Part shown: positions 26,697-36,182 of the stretch, one piece after another
How the letters are laid out: each line of letters starts with the position of its first letter
Position numbering within the stretch: the first letter of the stretch is position 1
Origin: Belliella aquatica
GTDB lineage: Bacteria; Bacteroidota; Bacteroidia; Cytophagales; Cyclobacteriaceae
Reading direction: 5' to 3'
Length of the DNA stretch: 64,000 nt
Assembly (NCBI RefSeq): GCF_014637795.1
Contig: NZ_BMFD01000009.1
Coordinates: 1-64,000 of the forward strand
The notes under the pieces: generated by a model
What the model was told of the DNA's origin: nothing
The model's input: only the letters and a program-made list of their open reading frames with translations
Database searches by the model: none
Made by a program: the position numbers and the translations under genes

Positions 26697-28364
26697 TTAA
26701 AATTTGAAAGTTAATCCACCAATCCCCTGAATTCCTCTTACCGGGTAGTTTAGAAACCTTTGATTAGATTGATTCAAAAGGTTATTTCCTACTGCAAAAA
26801 CAGAAAATTGATCGGTTATTTTATAATCTATTTTCAAATGTAAATCCAAGATCGTGGGCAAAACCTCAGTTGTATCAAGGCCACGATTGAATGATACAAT
26901 TCCTCCCATCGCATTCAAATTTGCATGAATCAACAACTTTTCCATAGGCTTAAAAGTGTTCCCTAAATTCAACTCCCATTCAGGTCTGTGAAATGCAGCT
27001 GCAAGCTCATTTAAAGTATATTGATAATAATTTATTGAAGCGTTTAACTTGTACCAATCCTGATACTCCCATCCAACTTTTGCAACATAGTTTATCAACC
27101 TAGTATCCGAATCATAAGCAAGATTGAATTTCAAGCTGTCTGTTGGTGATGTATTGAAGAAATGCATATTCGCAAATTTGCCAACATTCACTCCAGCTTC
27201 ATAGGTCAACTCTCCATTAACCGTTCCTTTCAACCCAACTTTAGCCACAAAATTTTGAATAGTATTCAATAATTGGTCACTCGGACCTAAAAACTGATTT
27301 TCCATCACAAAATCATAATAGGTTTTTCTCAATACATCTCCTTCGAAACCTGCATAAATCCCAAATGCATCATCCAACATATAGCTCGCTTGAATATCAG
27401 GATAAACATGAAAATCAGACTTTTTATTGGTGGTAATATCATTTTCAAAGATGATGTTTGCACCCGCTTTGACTCCTAGTCCTTCCTTTCTGTATTCTAC
27501 AAATGGGTTCAATCTAAAATAATTCCGATTTATATCTCGATAAAACTCGTCAGACGGGGTAGTTAAAGATAGTTTTGCGTCGACTGCTGCTCTGAGCTTT
27601 TCATTAAACCAAAAATCAACTTCCCCATTGATTCCTAGTTCGTTTTCCACTGCCATAAAGCTATCCCCAAACAATCTCACATTCAGGTTTGCATCATAAT
27701 TGAGGTCAGACATCTTTTCTAGATTGGAGATTCCTCCTCTAAGTTTGAAGGTGTTGAAAATATTCTGAGAGGTGACATAATCTTCTAAGAGGATGTTTTC
27801 AGGATCATAGCCATAGAAATTGTACATGTCTCTGCTGTAATCCACATGACCATAAAGCTGAAAATAATCCTTAAAAAGTGTTCCATCAAGTCCTACAAGT
27901 GTATGTGTTTCGGCTGAGTTTTCAGCTCCAACCGGTCCAGTATAAAAACCCTCGTGCTTTACTTTTGCACCAATATTATAATCTCCTTCTTCCCACAAAT
28001 TATATCTCGCCTCAACTATAGGTGATGTGTAATTTCCAAAACCCAATCTTACAAATCCAGGAAACAACTCCTCTCTATTTCTAGGAAACTGTTTTTGTGA
28101 AGCTTCTGGCGCAATCTCTAAAGGTGGCAGTGCGAAGAAAAATGGCTTTACCAAATAGTTGAAATTTGCTGTGCTTTTTGGTGTTGGAAGAACTGGAATT
28201 CTTTCGAAATTTCTAGGCTGTATCGGTAATGTGAGTACCCTATCTTTCCTAATTACGAACTCTTGGTCTTGTACCTCTCCCCTTTGCTGAGCAAAGGAAT
28301 CAAAAGTTAGCCCAGTGCAAATTAGAATAAATATATATCTGAAAATCAATTGTTTATTTATCAT
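26697..28364 (-). CDS. Outer-membrane beta-barrel protein (TonB-receptor-like, no plug)
   Basis: This 555-residue exported protein has a signal peptide (IFILICTGLTFDSFAQ). After about 90 residues rich in Pro, the rest is alternating aromatic/polar beta-strands (for example FVRLGFGNYTSPIVEARYNLW and LTYEAGVNVGKFANMHFF), ending in Phe (GIGGLTFKF), the usual outer-membrane sorting signal. No TonB plug domain with its normal motifs is visible, so it is a barrel of the TonB-receptor beta-barrel type. It is followed after 82 bp by the SPOR gene and preceded by the TPR gene, so it is a candidate outer-membrane partner of the motor. Confidence 0.78.
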   Translation of the reverse strand: MINKQLIFRYIFILICTGLTFDSFAQQRGEVQDQEFVIRKDRVLTLPIQPRNFERIPVLPTPKSTANFNYLVKPFFFALPPLEIAPEASQKQFPRNREELFPGFVRLGFGNYTSPIVEARYNLWEEGDYNIGAKVKHEGFYTGPVGAENSAETHTLVGLDGTLFKDYFQLYGHVDYSRDMYNFYGYDPENILLEDYVTSQNIFNTFKLRGGISNLEKMSDLNYDANLNVRLFGDSFMAVENELGINGEVDFWFNEKLRAAVDAKLSLTTPSDEFYRDINRNYFRLNPFVEYRKEGLGVKAGANIIFENDITTNKKSDFHVYPDIQASYMLDDAFGIYAGFEGDVLRKTYYDFVMENQFLGPSDQLLNTIQNFVAKVGLKGTVNGELTYEAGVNVGKFANMHFFNTSPTDSLKFNLAYDSDTRLINYVAKVGWEYQDWYKLNASINYYQYTLNELAAAFHRPEWELNLGNTFKPMEKLLIHANLNAMGGIVSFNRGLDTTEVLPTILDLHLKIDYKITDQFSVFAVGNNLLNQSNQRFLNYPVRGIQGIGGLTFKF

Positions 28365-28389
28365 TGTCTAAATATAAATCAGGGATTGA

Positions 28390-31377
28390 TTATTTAATTT
28401 GAGCTAATTTAGCTTGTGCCATTTTTTTGATTTCTGCATCCTGTGCTTGTTCTACCACTGACTCTAGTGTAGCCTTTGCTTGGAAGGTTTCACCAAGAGC
28501 AAGATAATTATCAGATAGCAAAATGAAACATCTTCCATACCAATAGGCATGTGCTGAGAATGGTCCTGAGAAATCAAAAATGGCATCATTCGATTGTGCG
28601 TAATTTCCCTTTTTATTATAACTCTCTGCCAATAAATATAAGCCCTCGGCCCCATGCACAGTTTTATATTCATTAATTAGTGTAATCAGAGCATCTTCTG
28701 CTTCATTCACCTTTCCGATTTGGAAATTGGCTTTCGCCTTTAGCAACATAGATGAAGGAATAGCATCTGCCATCACATTGCCCAAGTTAATCACCTTGTC
28801 TGCATAAAAGATCGCAGAATCAAATTTATTAGTGTAGTAATGGGAATCCATCAAGCCTTTGAAAGCTTCGTACTCTTCTAATTTGTTTCTCGCCCCTTTC
28901 ACAGATTCTCTTAAATAGAGCATGGCCTTCGCATAATTCTTATTTTCTACTTCTATGGCAGCAATTCTCTGAACAGCCCTCAATCTCTGCGGAGAGTCCC
29001 TCAAGGCATCTATCTGGTAGAAATAATTAAGCGCTTCTGCTTGATTTCCAAGCTTAGAATAAGAATCTCCAATAAAATAAGTTACCTCAGCTTTATTGGC
29101 AGATTGAGGATAGTTTTTCAAATAATCCTGAAAAGCTTTGATGGCCTGCTGATGCGAATTTGAAAAGAAAAGATTTTTTGCTGCTTCAAACTCTACATTT
29201 TGTAAACTTTGATTGTCAGGATTAGCATTTCTGTACCGTGATAAGTAAGTCGAAAATTCCCCGGTCCTATTCTCCAAAGCCAATGCCTCCTGAAGACCAA
29301 TCAGAGCAGATTCAGCATTGGAAGAGTTTGGGTGACTTTCTAAAATCTTTTTATAGTCATTGATAGTTTCGTCATATTGCTGAAGTGAATAACTTGCAAT
29401 AGCTCTTCCTTCCAAGGCAAATGGAATAAATTGACTATTCGGTCTGCTCGAAATCAATCTAGTAAATCCATTTTTAGCATCACTGTATTGGGTCATTTCC
29501 ATATTGATTTGCGCTTTTTGAAAAATCGCATCTTCTAAATATAGACTAGACGGAAAATTATCAATCACTCGATTCAATTGATCAATTGCTTGTGAGTTAT
29601 TACTTTGGAAATTATGAATTACCCCTGATCTAAAGTGAGCGTAGTCTGTATAAGCGCTTCCTTCTCTAACCGCTCGCTGGAAAACACTAAGAGCATCTGA
29701 AAATTTCTTTTGAACATAATATGTATCCCCCAAACGGATAACTGCATCATCATAATTTTCCTTATCCTCCGCTCTTTGCATCTTGTCAACGTAGGATTTA
29801 AATTGTCCTTCTGCTTTGACATACTGTTGGGAATTGAAATAAGCGTATCCTAAGCCATAGTGTGATTTGATTAGGAAGGGATCATTTGCACGTGGCCTAA
29901 GAGCTTGTAATCTTTCGTAAGATTTGATGGCATCAGGTAAATTCTCTCTTGCGGCATAATTTTCACCTTTCCAAAAATGTGCCTGATTGACCAAGTCTTT
30001 ATCAATCGGTGTACTGATTGCTTTATCGAAATATTGAGTTGCCAAATCATTTTTCTTGTCTCTGTAATATACAATTCCTTGATAGAAAGAAACCTTTTGA
30101 TAGGCAGCATTGATCCGATCAGACTTTTTCGGCATTTTCTCAATTTGCTCGATTGCTCTCAGATAATTGCTTGTATTAATCAAAGCATCAGCCAATAAGT
30201 CTTCTGCTTCTCGCGCATATTGACCTCTTGGATAATTTTCCAAATAGGTGTCTAACCCAGTCACTGCATCTTGGAAGCTACCCCTTTCCAAATTGACTTT
30301 GGCATAATTGAATAGGGCTTCTTCTTTGATTTCAGGATCTGCATCACTTTTGTAAGCTGCATTGAAGCTTGTGGAAGCGAATTGCGGATTGTTTAATTTC
30401 AAATATGAATGACCAAGATAATAGCTTGATACTTGACCTATTTTATCATTTTCGCCGGCGGAAACTTTAAAATAATCAGTTGCTCTTTGGTAGTTTTGAA
30501 TTTCGTACTGAGCAATACCTGCTTTATAAATTTGAGGCCTTTCTAAAGTCCCTTTTCTTGTATTGACAAATTCATCATACTGATTAGCAGCTTTTTGAAA
30601 ATCTCTCTTGTCAAAATAAGCCTCTGCCAAATACAAATGGATTTCTTCTTTTCTATCTAAATTTCTTCTATTTGCCAAAACTGGTTCTGCATAGGCGATC
30701 AGTTCATCATAAAGTCCTTGTCTGTAATAAACCCCTGAAAGCATATACGGAACTTTATTGGCATAAAAATTTGACTTATCTGCTTCTTTGAAATCTGCAA
30801 TAGCTTGATCATAACGTCTGTTTTCCATATGGATAAAACCCGCATAATAATTCGCATCAGGTGTATAAGCAGATCGCTCTCTTTTGACCAAATTGAAATT
30901 GATCAAGGCATTTGCATAATCTTCTAATTGAAATTGAGCGTAGCCCATTTTAAAAAGTACTTCAGCGCGTTGCTCTGGCCAAATCTTATTGGTATCTACT
31001 CTTTGAAAAGCAGGTATCGCTTCTCTATAATTTCTTCTATCAAAAAAAAAGTTACCCAAAATGTGAGCAGCTTCATTAACTTTTGGGTGATTGGGGTGGT
31101 TTCTAATAAAATCATAAACCAAGTCAGAGGCAGCGGGATTATCTATTTTCAATGCTGATATCGCATGATGAAAATCAACAAAGACTTCATCATTTTTAGA
31201 AAGATCAGCGGTTTTAAGATCTTCAAACTCGTACTTGGAAGCACTAAAAAGTTGCTTGTCGAAAAGTTCGAAATTATCATTTAAAATTTTTTGTGAACTT
31301 CTTTGGTATAAGCTCGATTGAGCAAAAGACAGCTGAATGGATAGAACCATCCAAAATAACACGAGAATTTTCTTCAT
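28390..31377 (-). CDS. Large exported TPR-repeat protein
   Basis: This 995-residue protein begins with a signal peptide (MKKILVLFWMVLSIQLSFAQ, the reason for choosing ATG 31377 over 31386). It is built almost wholly of tetratricopeptide-like helical pairs, for example AEVLFKMGYAQFQLEDYANAL and YFIGDSYSKLGNQAEALNYF. It has no catalytic domain. Its position between holA and the barrel gene, in an operon with SPOR, ExbB, ExbD and TonB-like genes, recalls the TPR protein CpoB/YbgF of Tol-Pal operons, although it is several times longer. It is probably a periplasmic scaffold. Confidence 0.85.
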   Translation of the reverse strand: MKKILVLFWMVLSIQLSFAQSSLYQRSSQKILNDNFELFDKQLFSASKYEFEDLKTADLSKNDEVFVDFHHAISALKIDNPAASDLVYDFIRNHPNHPKVNEAAHILGNFFFDRRNYREAIPAFQRVDTNKIWPEQRAEVLFKMGYAQFQLEDYANALINFNLVKRERSAYTPDANYYAGFIHMENRRYDQAIADFKEADKSNFYANKVPYMLSGVYYRQGLYDELIAYAEPVLANRRNLDRKEEIHLYLAEAYFDKRDFQKAANQYDEFVNTRKGTLERPQIYKAGIAQYEIQNYQRATDYFKVSAGENDKIGQVSSYYLGHSYLKLNNPQFASTSFNAAYKSDADPEIKEEALFNYAKVNLERGSFQDAVTGLDTYLENYPRGQYAREAEDLLADALINTSNYLRAIEQIEKMPKKSDRINAAYQKVSFYQGIVYYRDKKNDLATQYFDKAISTPIDKDLVNQAHFWKGENYAARENLPDAIKSYERLQALRPRANDPFLIKSHYGLGYAYFNSQQYVKAEGQFKSYVDKMQRAEDKENYDDAVIRLGDTYYVQKKFSDALSVFQRAVREGSAYTDYAHFRSGVIHNFQSNNSQAIDQLNRVIDNFPSSLYLEDAIFQKAQINMEMTQYSDAKNGFTRLISSRPNSQFIPFALEGRAIASYSLQQYDETINDYKKILESHPNSSNAESALIGLQEALALENRTGEFSTYLSRYRNANPDNQSLQNVEFEAAKNLFFSNSHQQAIKAFQDYLKNYPQSANKAEVTYFIGDSYSKLGNQAEALNYFYQIDALRDSPQRLRAVQRIAAIEVENKNYAKAMLYLRESVKGARNKLEEYEAFKGLMDSHYYTNKFDSAIFYADKVINLGNVMADAIPSSMLLKAKANFQIGKVNEAEDALITLINEYKTVHGAEGLYLLAESYNKKGNYAQSNDAIFDFSGPFSAHAYWYGRCFILLSDNYLALGETFQAKATLESVVEQAQDAEIKKMAQAKLAQIK

Positions 31378-31394
31378 ATAAGTCAAAACGCTAA

Positions 31395-32417
31395 TTAATG
31401 CATGATTTTGAAAATCAATTCTTTAAGGATCAAGGATTCATCCATTTTACTGATATTTACGCCTTTTGAACGTAAATCAGCCTCTTTTATGAAAGCAAAA
31501 GCTTCAATAACCTTGCCCAAATTGTAATTTTTAGCTGCTATGTGATATTCTTTGATAAAGAAGGGATTAACCGCTAATTTTCTCGCCAAATCTGCATCGG
31601 TAGCACCTTTAAGGTCATGATACAACGCCAATTTGCTGAAATAATTATATATCACTATGATCGTTGGGATCAATGGGTTTGCTTTCGGATTTTGCAAAAA
31701 GTAATGGATGATTTTATTGGCTTTCAATACATCCTTGACTCCGATTGCTTTGGTCAATTCAAAATTATTGTAATCCTTGTTGATTCCAATATACTTATGA
31801 ATATGATCTGCTGTGATTTGGGTAGATTCTGTAAAATTGATCAACATTTTGCCAATTTCATTGGTCATCACTTCAAGATTATTTCCAATACTCTCGGCAA
31901 GCAAAACAGCTGTTCGGTTATCTATTTTATGCCCTTGTGACTGAATATATCCTTCAATCCATGGAGCAAGTTTATATTCAGGGATTTTGTCTGATTTTAC
32001 GAGAATGGCTTTTTTATCAAGTTCTTTGGCAAGTGCTTTTCTACCATCTAGGTTTTTGTACTTAAAAGCAAAAACCAAAATCGTACTTGGAAGTGGATTT
32101 TGAATATAATTGATCAGTAAAGTATCTATCTCTTCACGACCGATACCCCATATATTTTGAGCTTCTTTGACAATCACCACTTGTCGATCTGCCATCATCG
32201 GAAATCGTCTCGCATTTCCCAATATGGCAGTCATTGGAGCATCTTTTCCGTACATAATGGTTTGGTTAAAACCTTTTTCATGCTCCGCAATAGCGTTTTT
32301 TTCAATAAAATCACTGATGACATCAATAAAATGTGGTTCTTCGCCTTGCAAAAAATAGATGGGTGCATATTTGCCTGCCTTGAGGTCTTTGATTACGTCT
32401 TCTGGTTTACTTGGCAT
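31395..32417 (-). CDS. holA: DNA polymerase III delta subunit
   Basis: This clamp-loader subunit of 340 residues (ATG 32417; a five-codon longer start at 32432 is possible) loads the beta clamp. Features of the HolA family are PIYFLQGEEPHFIDVISDFIE near the N-terminus, VIVKEAQNIWG, LVFAFKYKNLDGRK and the C-terminal helical region with GVKDVLKANKIIHYFLQNPKANPLIPTI-type spacing. It is the first gene of the nine-gene minus-strand operon, with the TPR gene 17 bp on. The promoter region is shared with the divergent small TPR gene at 32548. Confidence 0.92.
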   Translation of the reverse strand: MPSKPEDVIKDLKAGKYAPIYFLQGEEPHFIDVISDFIEKNAIAEHEKGFNQTIMYGKDAPMTAILGNARRFPMMADRQVVIVKEAQNIWGIGREEIDTLLINYIQNPLPSTILVFAFKYKNLDGRKALAKELDKKAILVKSDKIPEYKLAPWIEGYIQSQGHKIDNRTAVLLAESIGNNLEVMTNEIGKMLINFTESTQITADHIHKYIGINKDYNNFELTKAIGVKDVLKANKIIHYFLQNPKANPLIPTIIVIYNYFSKLALYHDLKGATDADLARKLAVNPFFIKEYHIAAKNYNLGKVIEAFAFIKEADLRSKGVNISKMDESLILKELIFKIMH

Positions 32418-32511
32418 AGTTGAAATTTTCAATTCAAAGATAGAAATATTTAACCTTTTAAAAAGTCCAATATTAAGTCAAAACTTAATTTATTCTAAAC
32501 TTTATAGGCCT

Positions 32512-32519
32512 TACTTTTG
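32512..32519 (+). promoter_or_regulatory. Bacteroidota -7 box for the small TPR gene
   Basis: TACTTTTG matches TAnnTTTG and lies 28 bases before the GTG start at 32548. A transcription start near 32526 would give a leader of about 20 bases and rule out the longer in-frame ORF beginning inside holA. Confidence 0.55.
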
Positions 32520-32547
32520 TATATCTATAAGACAAAATAAAATACAA

Positions 32548-33267
32548 GTGGGAAATTTTGACATTGGTGTAGGGTACTTTAAGGAAGGAAAATTTGATCT
32601 TGCGTTAGAAGAAATAAACGCCTGCATTACAAATGACAATAAAAACTCCGAGCTCTATTTTTTCAGAGCTAGAGTGTATTCGAGACTAGGGAAATTTGAA
32701 TTAGCGCTAGAGGATTTTGATTACTTGACAGCATCGGAGCCATATAATCCAAGCTATATCAGTGATAGGGCTGTTGTCTTACATCTTTTGAAGCGGAATG
32801 AAGAAGCAGCAGTTGAGTTTGATCGAGCATTAAATTTAGAACCTTCAAACCCATATCGCTATTCAAGCAGAGCTTATTTCAAGGATAGAATTGGTGATTT
32901 TCAAGGTGCCATAGACGATTATACCAAAGCCATTGAAATGGATCCTGAAGATGCTGTGGCTTACAATAACCGAGGAATGGTAGAAGAAAAAATGGGATAC
33001 TTGTCTCGAGCAAAAAAGAGTTTCGAAATTGCTGACGACTTGGTAGGTTATAAATCAAGTCAGCAGGCAAAACCGGAAAGCATTGATAATTCTGAAAAAA
33101 ATAAAGCAACATTTTCTATGCCTAAGCAAGAAAATGCTGCTTCTAAGGTGAGTTTTGAAAGCTATTTCAATGTCTTTAAGAAAATCTTTACAGACAAATC
33201 TACCTGGAGTGAATTTGTAGATTTTATCGGTTCTGGATTCAAGTCCAAAACTCCTAAAGATTCTTAA
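32548..33267 (+). CDS. Small cytosolic TPR protein (GTG start)
   Basis: This 239-residue protein has four to five TPR units (FDIGVGYFKEGKFDLALEEI; LYFFRARVYSRLGKFELAL; YRYSSRAYFKDRIGDFQGA; AVAYNNRGMVEEKMGYLSRA) followed by a Lys/Ser-rich linker and a C-terminal FKKIFTDKSTWSEFVDFIG segment. I chose GTG 32548: it directly starts the first TPR, follows a good -7 box, and the in-frame region upstream is antisense to holA and not protein-like. Its end overlaps the end of the convergent universal stress protein gene by 14 bases. A scaffold role is likely; the partner is unknown. Confidence 0.8.
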   Translation: MGNFDIGVGYFKEGKFDLALEEINACITNDNKNSELYFFRARVYSRLGKFELALEDFDYLTASEPYNPSYISDRAVVLHLLKRNEEAAVEFDRALNLEPSNPYRYSSRAYFKDRIGDFQGAIDDYTKAIEMDPEDAVAYNNRGMVEEKMGYLSRAKKSFEIADDLVGYKSSQQAKPESIDNSEKNKATFSMPKQENAASKVSFESYFNVFKKIFTDKSTWSEFVDFIGSGFKSKTPKDS

Positions 33268-34096
33268 TTACATAAAGCGGCTTGTTAATGAAATAAGACA
33301 TCTTTCTTGAAAGGTTTTTAGCAAAGAGTTGGTCAAACCAGCTCTTTTTTTTGCTTAAAGTAACAAGCATATCTCCTTTGGCAGTAATAAGATAATTCTC
33401 CAATCCTAGCCCCGGTTCATCGCGGTATGATTTTAAAACAAAAGTCTTTTTTTCATACTTGATAAATGGCTCAATTTCTTGAACCATGGTTTGATGAAGA
33501 GATTTATCTATAGTTTTGGATCTTGAGCTCACGTGAACTAAGTCAATTTCGGAATCAAAAAAACCAGCCAACTCAACAACTTTCTGAATTGCGATTTTAT
33601 CTTCCTCTACATAATCAGTCGCATAGACAAATTTCCGTGGAGTTTTGAAATATACTTTCCTTGGAATCAGCATTACATCTATCTCCGAGTTATCTACAAG
33701 GTTAGAGGATCTTGTCCCAATAAAGTTTGTCTTAAAATCATTGACTCCCTCAGTTCCCATCACAATTAGATCGGCTTTCAGGTTTTCTGCATATTCTAAA
33801 ATCGAAGTAACAATCTTACCTTCTTTAATTTCTGCTTGGCAGGATTTCAAACCTTTACTGATACTTTCTTCATTTACAGTTGAAACGAGACTATTTAGCT
33901 TCTTTTTAATGAAACTATATTGATCTCCCGAATGAAAGTCATTGGATGATAGTTTTTGATAATCCTCTTTATCTGGCACGTGTACCAAATAAAGGTCAGC
34001 TTGATATTTTTCTCCAAGTTTAGAAGCGTATTCAATTGCATTCAATGAACATTCGGAAAAATCAGTGGGGCAAACAATTTTGAAGTTCTCTTTCAT
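33254..34096 (-). CDS. Universal stress protein, tandem UspA domains
   Basis: This 280-residue protein carries two UspA-like domains. The first is complete: IVCPTDFSECSLNAIEYASKLG at the N-terminus and the nucleotide-loop sequence VMGTEGVNDFKTNFIGTRSSNLV at about 122-144. The second begins at KFVYATDYVEEDKIAIQKVV and lacks a clear G-x2-G-x9-G(S/T) loop, ending KPLYVIKN. Two-domain Usp proteins are common in Bacteroidota. The 2-hydroxyacid dehydrogenase gene ends 15 bp upstream on the same strand, so the two may be co-transcribed. Confidence 0.88.
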   Translation of the reverse strand: MKENFKIVCPTDFSECSLNAIEYASKLGEKYQADLYLVHVPDKEDYQKLSSNDFHSGDQYSFIKKKLNSLVSTVNEESISKGLKSCQAEIKEGKIVTSILEYAENLKADLIVMGTEGVNDFKTNFIGTRSSNLVDNSEIDVMLIPRKVYFKTPRKFVYATDYVEEDKIAIQKVVELAGFFDSEIDLVHVSSRSKTIDKSLHQTMVQEIEPFIKYEKKTFVLKSYRDEPGLGLENYLITAKGDMLVTLSKKKSWFDQLFAKNLSRKMSYFINKPLYVIKNL

Positions 34097-34110
34097 AGTT
34101 CTTTGGGTTT

Positions 34111-35031
34111 TCAGTAGCCTTTTTGTCTGTCGACAAGATTGACTAGGGGTTGATTATTGAGCATTTTTTTATAATTCTCTACAATTTGCGGAGCAGCTGC
34201 CTTAGGGTTGGTTACGCTAGCAATATGTGGAGTGATAGTTATTTTTTCTTCCTCCCAAAAAGGATGATCTTCTGGAAGCGGTTCTTTTCTGAAAACATCC
34301 AACATGGCGCCTGAAATAAAGCCTTCTTGAATTGCAGTCAACAGATCTTCTTCTACGAGATGATTGCCTCTTGCTACATTAATTAGGTATGTCCCTTTTT
34401 TACATTTTTTAAAGAAATCTAAATTCAGGAAATTTTCTGTTTGAGTTGTTAAGGGTAGTAAACAAACCAAGACATTCACATTTTGTAGAAAATCATTCAG
34501 CTGCTCCCCATAGAAATATGGATAAGTCAATTTTCCTTTCGGAGAGTTTCCATAACCAAAAACATCGAAATTCATCAATTGTAATTTCTCTATAACGTCA
34601 CCACCCAACTCACCTACTCCCAATACGCCCACTTGAATATCAATTTCAGGACTACTCATATCCCAGACCTTTGACTTCTGAAGTTGGGTAAATCTAGACG
34701 TGCGACGATGATGGTTTAAAATGCCCATTATACAATAATTAGTCATTGAAAAAGTCAACTTTTCATCTACTATTCGGGTGATAGGCAGGCTTGGATCAAT
34801 TGAATCATCTGACAAAATATGATCTACTCCAGCCCCCATAGAGCAAATAAGCTTCAAATTAGGGAATTCACTTAAAACCCCTCTCGGATGTTGCCAAAGC
34901 ATCACAGTGGAAATTTTTTCTTTATTGACAATATCAGGAAACACTTGAATATCTATTTCCTTGTCAATTTCTTTCATATTTTCAATCCAAACACTGGGAT
35001 TTCGCCCAGGTGAAATAATTGCAATTCCCAT
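34111..35031 (-). CDS. D-2-hydroxyacid dehydrogenase (glyoxylate/hydroxypyruvate reductase A-like)
   Basis: This 306-residue NAD(P)-dependent dehydrogenase has the GhrA-like pattern: SMGAGVDHIL, Rossmann motif GVLGVGELGGDVIEKL (about 137-152), INVARGNHLVEEDLL with the substrate-binding Arg, AMLDVFRKEPLPEDHPFW with the catalytic Glu region, and ITPHIAS with the catalytic His. It reduces glyoxylate, hydroxypyruvate or similar 2-oxoacids. It lies 15 bp upstream of the universal stress protein gene, on the same strand. Confidence 0.9.
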   Translation of the reverse strand: MGIAIISPGRNPSVWIENMKEIDKEIDIQVFPDIVNKEKISTVMLWQHPRGVLSEFPNLKLICSMGAGVDHILSDDSIDPSLPITRIVDEKLTFSMTNYCIMGILNHHRRTSRFTQLQKSKVWDMSSPEIDIQVGVLGVGELGGDVIEKLQLMNFDVFGYGNSPKGKLTYPYFYGEQLNDFLQNVNVLVCLLPLTTQTENFLNLDFFKKCKKGTYLINVARGNHLVEEDLLTAIQEGFISGAMLDVFRKEPLPEDHPFWEEEKITITPHIASVTNPKAAAPQIVENYKKMLNNQPLVNLVDRQKGY

Positions 35032-35251
35032 TAAATCTATTTCTAAAATAAAATATTAATAAATAAAACTTTAAACCAATCGATCGTTTGTAGGATAACC
35101 AAAGATTGATCAATTTTAGGTTGTTAAATTGAAACCTTAAGTAAAAGAACATGATCGATTAATTGATTTTTTTTTCTTTTATATTATACAATTTCAATTT
35201 AACCACACAAAAATGAATTTTAGATGAATTTTACCAAAAAACAAGATTAAA

Positions 35252-36103
35252 ATGAACTTCAAATCTTATTTATTGCTCGTATGTCTTTTGATGGTTTCCT
35301 TAAGCTACTCTACAGCGCAGCAAATCGAAATGCCTCAGGCAAGTCCCGCTTCTAGTATTGCTCAAAAAATCGGTCTGACAGATGTCAAAATTGAATACAG
35401 TAGACCTAGTGCAAAAGGTAGAAAAATATTTGGCGAATTAGTTCCTTATGGAGATGTGTGGAGAACAGGTGCTAATGCAGCGACGATCATTACTTTCTCA
35501 ACTGAAGTGATGATCGAAGGCCGTAAAGTACCTGCGGGTTCATATGCACTTTATGCAATTCCAGGCAAAAGTGAATGGACAATGATCTTATCCAAGAATA
35601 CAGGTCTTTGGGGAGCTGTTGGATATAATCAGGAGGATGACCTTCTGAGGTTCAAAGTAAAGCCGGGAAAAACAGGTCAGAAATACGAAACAATGGAAAT
35701 CAATTTTGTAGATATGACTGATACAGGCGCTTCCGTTGCGATCAAGTGGGAACAAGTGAGAGTCAAATTCAGAATCGAAACAGAAGTGGATGGAATTGTA
35801 ATGAGTCAGATCAAAGCTTTGGTTATAGACCAAGAACCTACTAACCCAGGATTGTATTACCAAGCGGCGAACTATTATTTTACAACCAATAAAGATTTGC
35901 CTATTGCTCTAGATTGGATCAATAAATCAGTTGACTCAGACCCAAAATATTGGACCATGCATCTTAAAGCAAAAATCGAACTTGCTTTGGGCAAGAAAAA
36001 AGAAGCGATCGAAAGTGCTAATAAATCGATGGAAATGGCAAGAGATGCAAAAAATCCGGATTATGTAGGCTTAAATGAAAGGCTTATCAAATCCATTAAG
36101 TAA
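35252..36103 (+). CDS. DUF2911-domain exported protein
   Basis: This 283-residue protein has a signal peptide (YLLLVCLLMVSLSYSTAQQ) and a DUF2911 domain over about 25-165, with hallmark segments VKIEYSRPSAKGRKIFGELV, VWRTGANAATIITFS and VPAGSYALYAIPGK. The C-terminal part (about 190-283) looks like TPR-type helices (YYQAANYYFTTNKDLPIAL). Members are abundant in Bacteroidota; the biochemical function is unknown. It is monocistronic, closed by a clear terminator. Confidence 0.9.
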   Translation: MNFKSYLLLVCLLMVSLSYSTAQQIEMPQASPASSIAQKIGLTDVKIEYSRPSAKGRKIFGELVPYGDVWRTGANAATIITFSTEVMIEGRKVPAGSYALYAIPGKSEWTMILSKNTGLWGAVGYNQEDDLLRFKVKPGKTGQKYETMEINFVDMTDTGASVAIKWEQVRVKFRIETEVDGIVMSQIKALVIDQEPTNPGLYYQAANYYFTTNKDLPIALDWINKSVDSDPKYWTMHLKAKIELALGKKKEAIESANKSMEMARDAKNPDYVGLNERLIKSIK

Positions 36104-36110
36104 TAATTTT

Positions 36111-36147
36111 TAGCCTCTGAGATATCGAAATCAGAGGCTATTTTTTT
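36111..36147 (+). terminator. Terminator after the DUF2911 gene
   Basis: TAGCCTCTGA (36111-36120) pairs perfectly with TCAGAGGCTA (36131-36140) and is followed by seven T. Confidence 0.93.
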
Positions 36148-36182
36148 ATCTTTCTTTGAATTCTTAAAAACCCACATCACCC

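Noticed and set aside
32359..32547. Longer N-terminus for the small TPR protein
   Set aside because: The first 63 codons are antisense to holA, not protein-like, and precede the -7 box at 32512.
35060..35180. ATCGATCG-like motifs upstream of the DUF2911 gene as an operator
   Set aside because: Only scattered short matches in AT-rich DNA with no regular spacing or clear symmetry.
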